This document shows, in pieces, positions 13,124 through 13,603 of a DNA stretch of 13,603 bases (its first letter is position 1; the number at the start of each line of letters is the position of its first letter). Location: assembly GCA_958427375.1 (NCBI GenBank), contig CAUABY010000032.1:1-13603 (forward strand), in the 5' to 3' direction. The position numbers were made by a program, and so were the translations under genes. Origin of the DNA: an uncultured Eubacteriales bacterium (GTDB lineage: Bacteria > Bacillota > Clostridia > Oscillospirales > Oscillospiraceae). The notes beneath the pieces are model-generated. The model worked only from the letters and a program-made list of their open reading frames with translations, made no database searches and was not told the DNA's origin.

Positions 13124-13603
13124 TTACTTCTCCTGCCAAGCCTGGACTTCAGTGCGCAGCCAGTCGGTCCACTCGTCGAGACCTTCGCCTGTGCGGGCGG
13201 AGAAGGGGATTATCTTCATCTTGGGGTTGAGCTTCCACACATACTCCTTGCAGGCCTCAAGGTTAAAATCGAAGTAGGGCAGCACGTCAATCTTGTTTAT
13301 CAGCAGCACGTCGCAGATGGAGAACATCAGCGGGTACTTGAGCGGCTTGTCGTCGCCCTCAGGCACGGAGAGAATCATCGCGTTCCTAGAGCTGCCGGTG
13401 TCAAACTCGGCCGGGCACACAAGGTTGCCCACGTTCTCCAAAATGGCAAGGTCGATACCATCAAGCCCCAGCCCGTCCAGACCTTGGCGGGTCATGCTCG
13501 CGTCAAGATGGCACATGCCGCCCGTGTGCAGCTGAATGACCTTTGCACCAGTCTTTTCAATTGTGGCGGCGTCCACGTCAGAGTCGATGTCGGCCTCCAT
13601 AAC
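13124..13603 (-). CDS. hypB: Hydrogenase nickel incorporation GTPase HypB, N-terminus beyond the window edge
   Basis: The frame is open from base 13603 to the TAA at 13124 (160 codons), while intact HypB is about 215-220 residues, so the N-terminus with the P-loop is missing. An internal ATG at 13600 is not the real start, because conserved HypB sequence begins at once (VMEADIDSDVDA). Visible motifs are the metal-site segment HTGGMCHLDA, the G3/switch region ENVGNLVCPAEFD, NKID for guanine recognition and SARTGEGLDEW as G5. HypB uses GTP hydrolysis to deliver nickel, with HypA, to the large subunit of [NiFe] hydrogenase. This suggests that the organism makes such a hydrogenase and that hypA or other hyp genes lie to the right, which is inference. 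Confidence 0.93.
   Translation of the reverse strand, partial: VMEADIDSDVDAATIEKTGAKVIQLHTGGMCHLDASMTRQGLDGLGLDGIDLAILENVGNLVCPAEFDTGSSRNAMILSVPEGDDKPLKYPLMFSICDVLLINKIDVLPYFDFNLEACKEYVWKLNPKMKIIPFSARTGEGLDEWTDWLRTEVQAWQEK

Overview
The window looks like a chromosomal segment of an anaerobic Gram-positive Clostridia-type bacterium, with an Oscillospiraceae-like gut commensal as my best guess. The reasons are strong AGGAGG-type ribosome binding sites, moderately GC-rich genes with AT-rich intergenic DNA, a surface protein with pilin-type isopeptide domains, a hydrogenase maturation gene (hypB), and an iron-sulfur flavin reductase of the enoate-reductase class. This assignment is inferred from gene content, not from a marker gene.

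Layout. Positions 1-348 (minus) hold the N-terminal part of an exported or membrane-anchored alpha/beta hydrolase cut by the window edge. Positions 748-1743 (minus) encode a PocR-domain AraC-type regulator with its own promoter, upstream direct repeats and terminator. Positions 1958-2284 (plus) hold the relic of a four-helix-bundle (S23/Avd-like) gene interrupted by a stop codon. Positions 2405-8247 (minus) form a five-gene operon. In transcription order it encodes a YdiB-like shikimate/quinate dehydrogenase (SDH2), an MFS transporter, a sugar-phosphate-isomerase-like TIM barrel protein (candidate 3-dehydroshikimate dehydratase), a second shikimate dehydrogenase (SDH1), and a 642-residue Old Yellow Enzyme/[4Fe-4S]/FAD reductase. 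It ends at a hairpin terminator. A LysR regulator (8462-9346, plus) is divergently transcribed, and the shared 214-bp gap carries overlapping promoters and a perfect palindrome. Then come a SpoU/TrmH-family RNA 2'-O-methyltransferase (9497-10318), an 824-residue surface adhesin or pilin-like protein (10546-13020), a near-perfect bidirectional terminator, and the C-terminal three quarters of hypB (13124-13603, minus) running off the right edge.

How it works together. The operon plus LysR gene reads as a catabolic or respiratory module for hydroaromatic acids (shikimate, perhaps quinate): uptake by the MFS protein, oxidation to 3-dehydroshikimate by one or both dehydrogenases, dehydration to protocatechuate by the TIM barrel enzyme, and control by LysR. 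The gene set resembles, from memory, the Listeria qui genes. The large flavin/FeS reductase is not needed for the aromatising route. 3-Dehydroshikimate is a conjugated enone, a typical substrate for this enzyme class, so a reductive branch that uses it as an electron sink is the most interesting hypothesis here. No ring-cleavage gene and no dehydroquinase lie in the window.

No tRNA, rRNA, CRISPR array, insertion sequence or origin was recognised.
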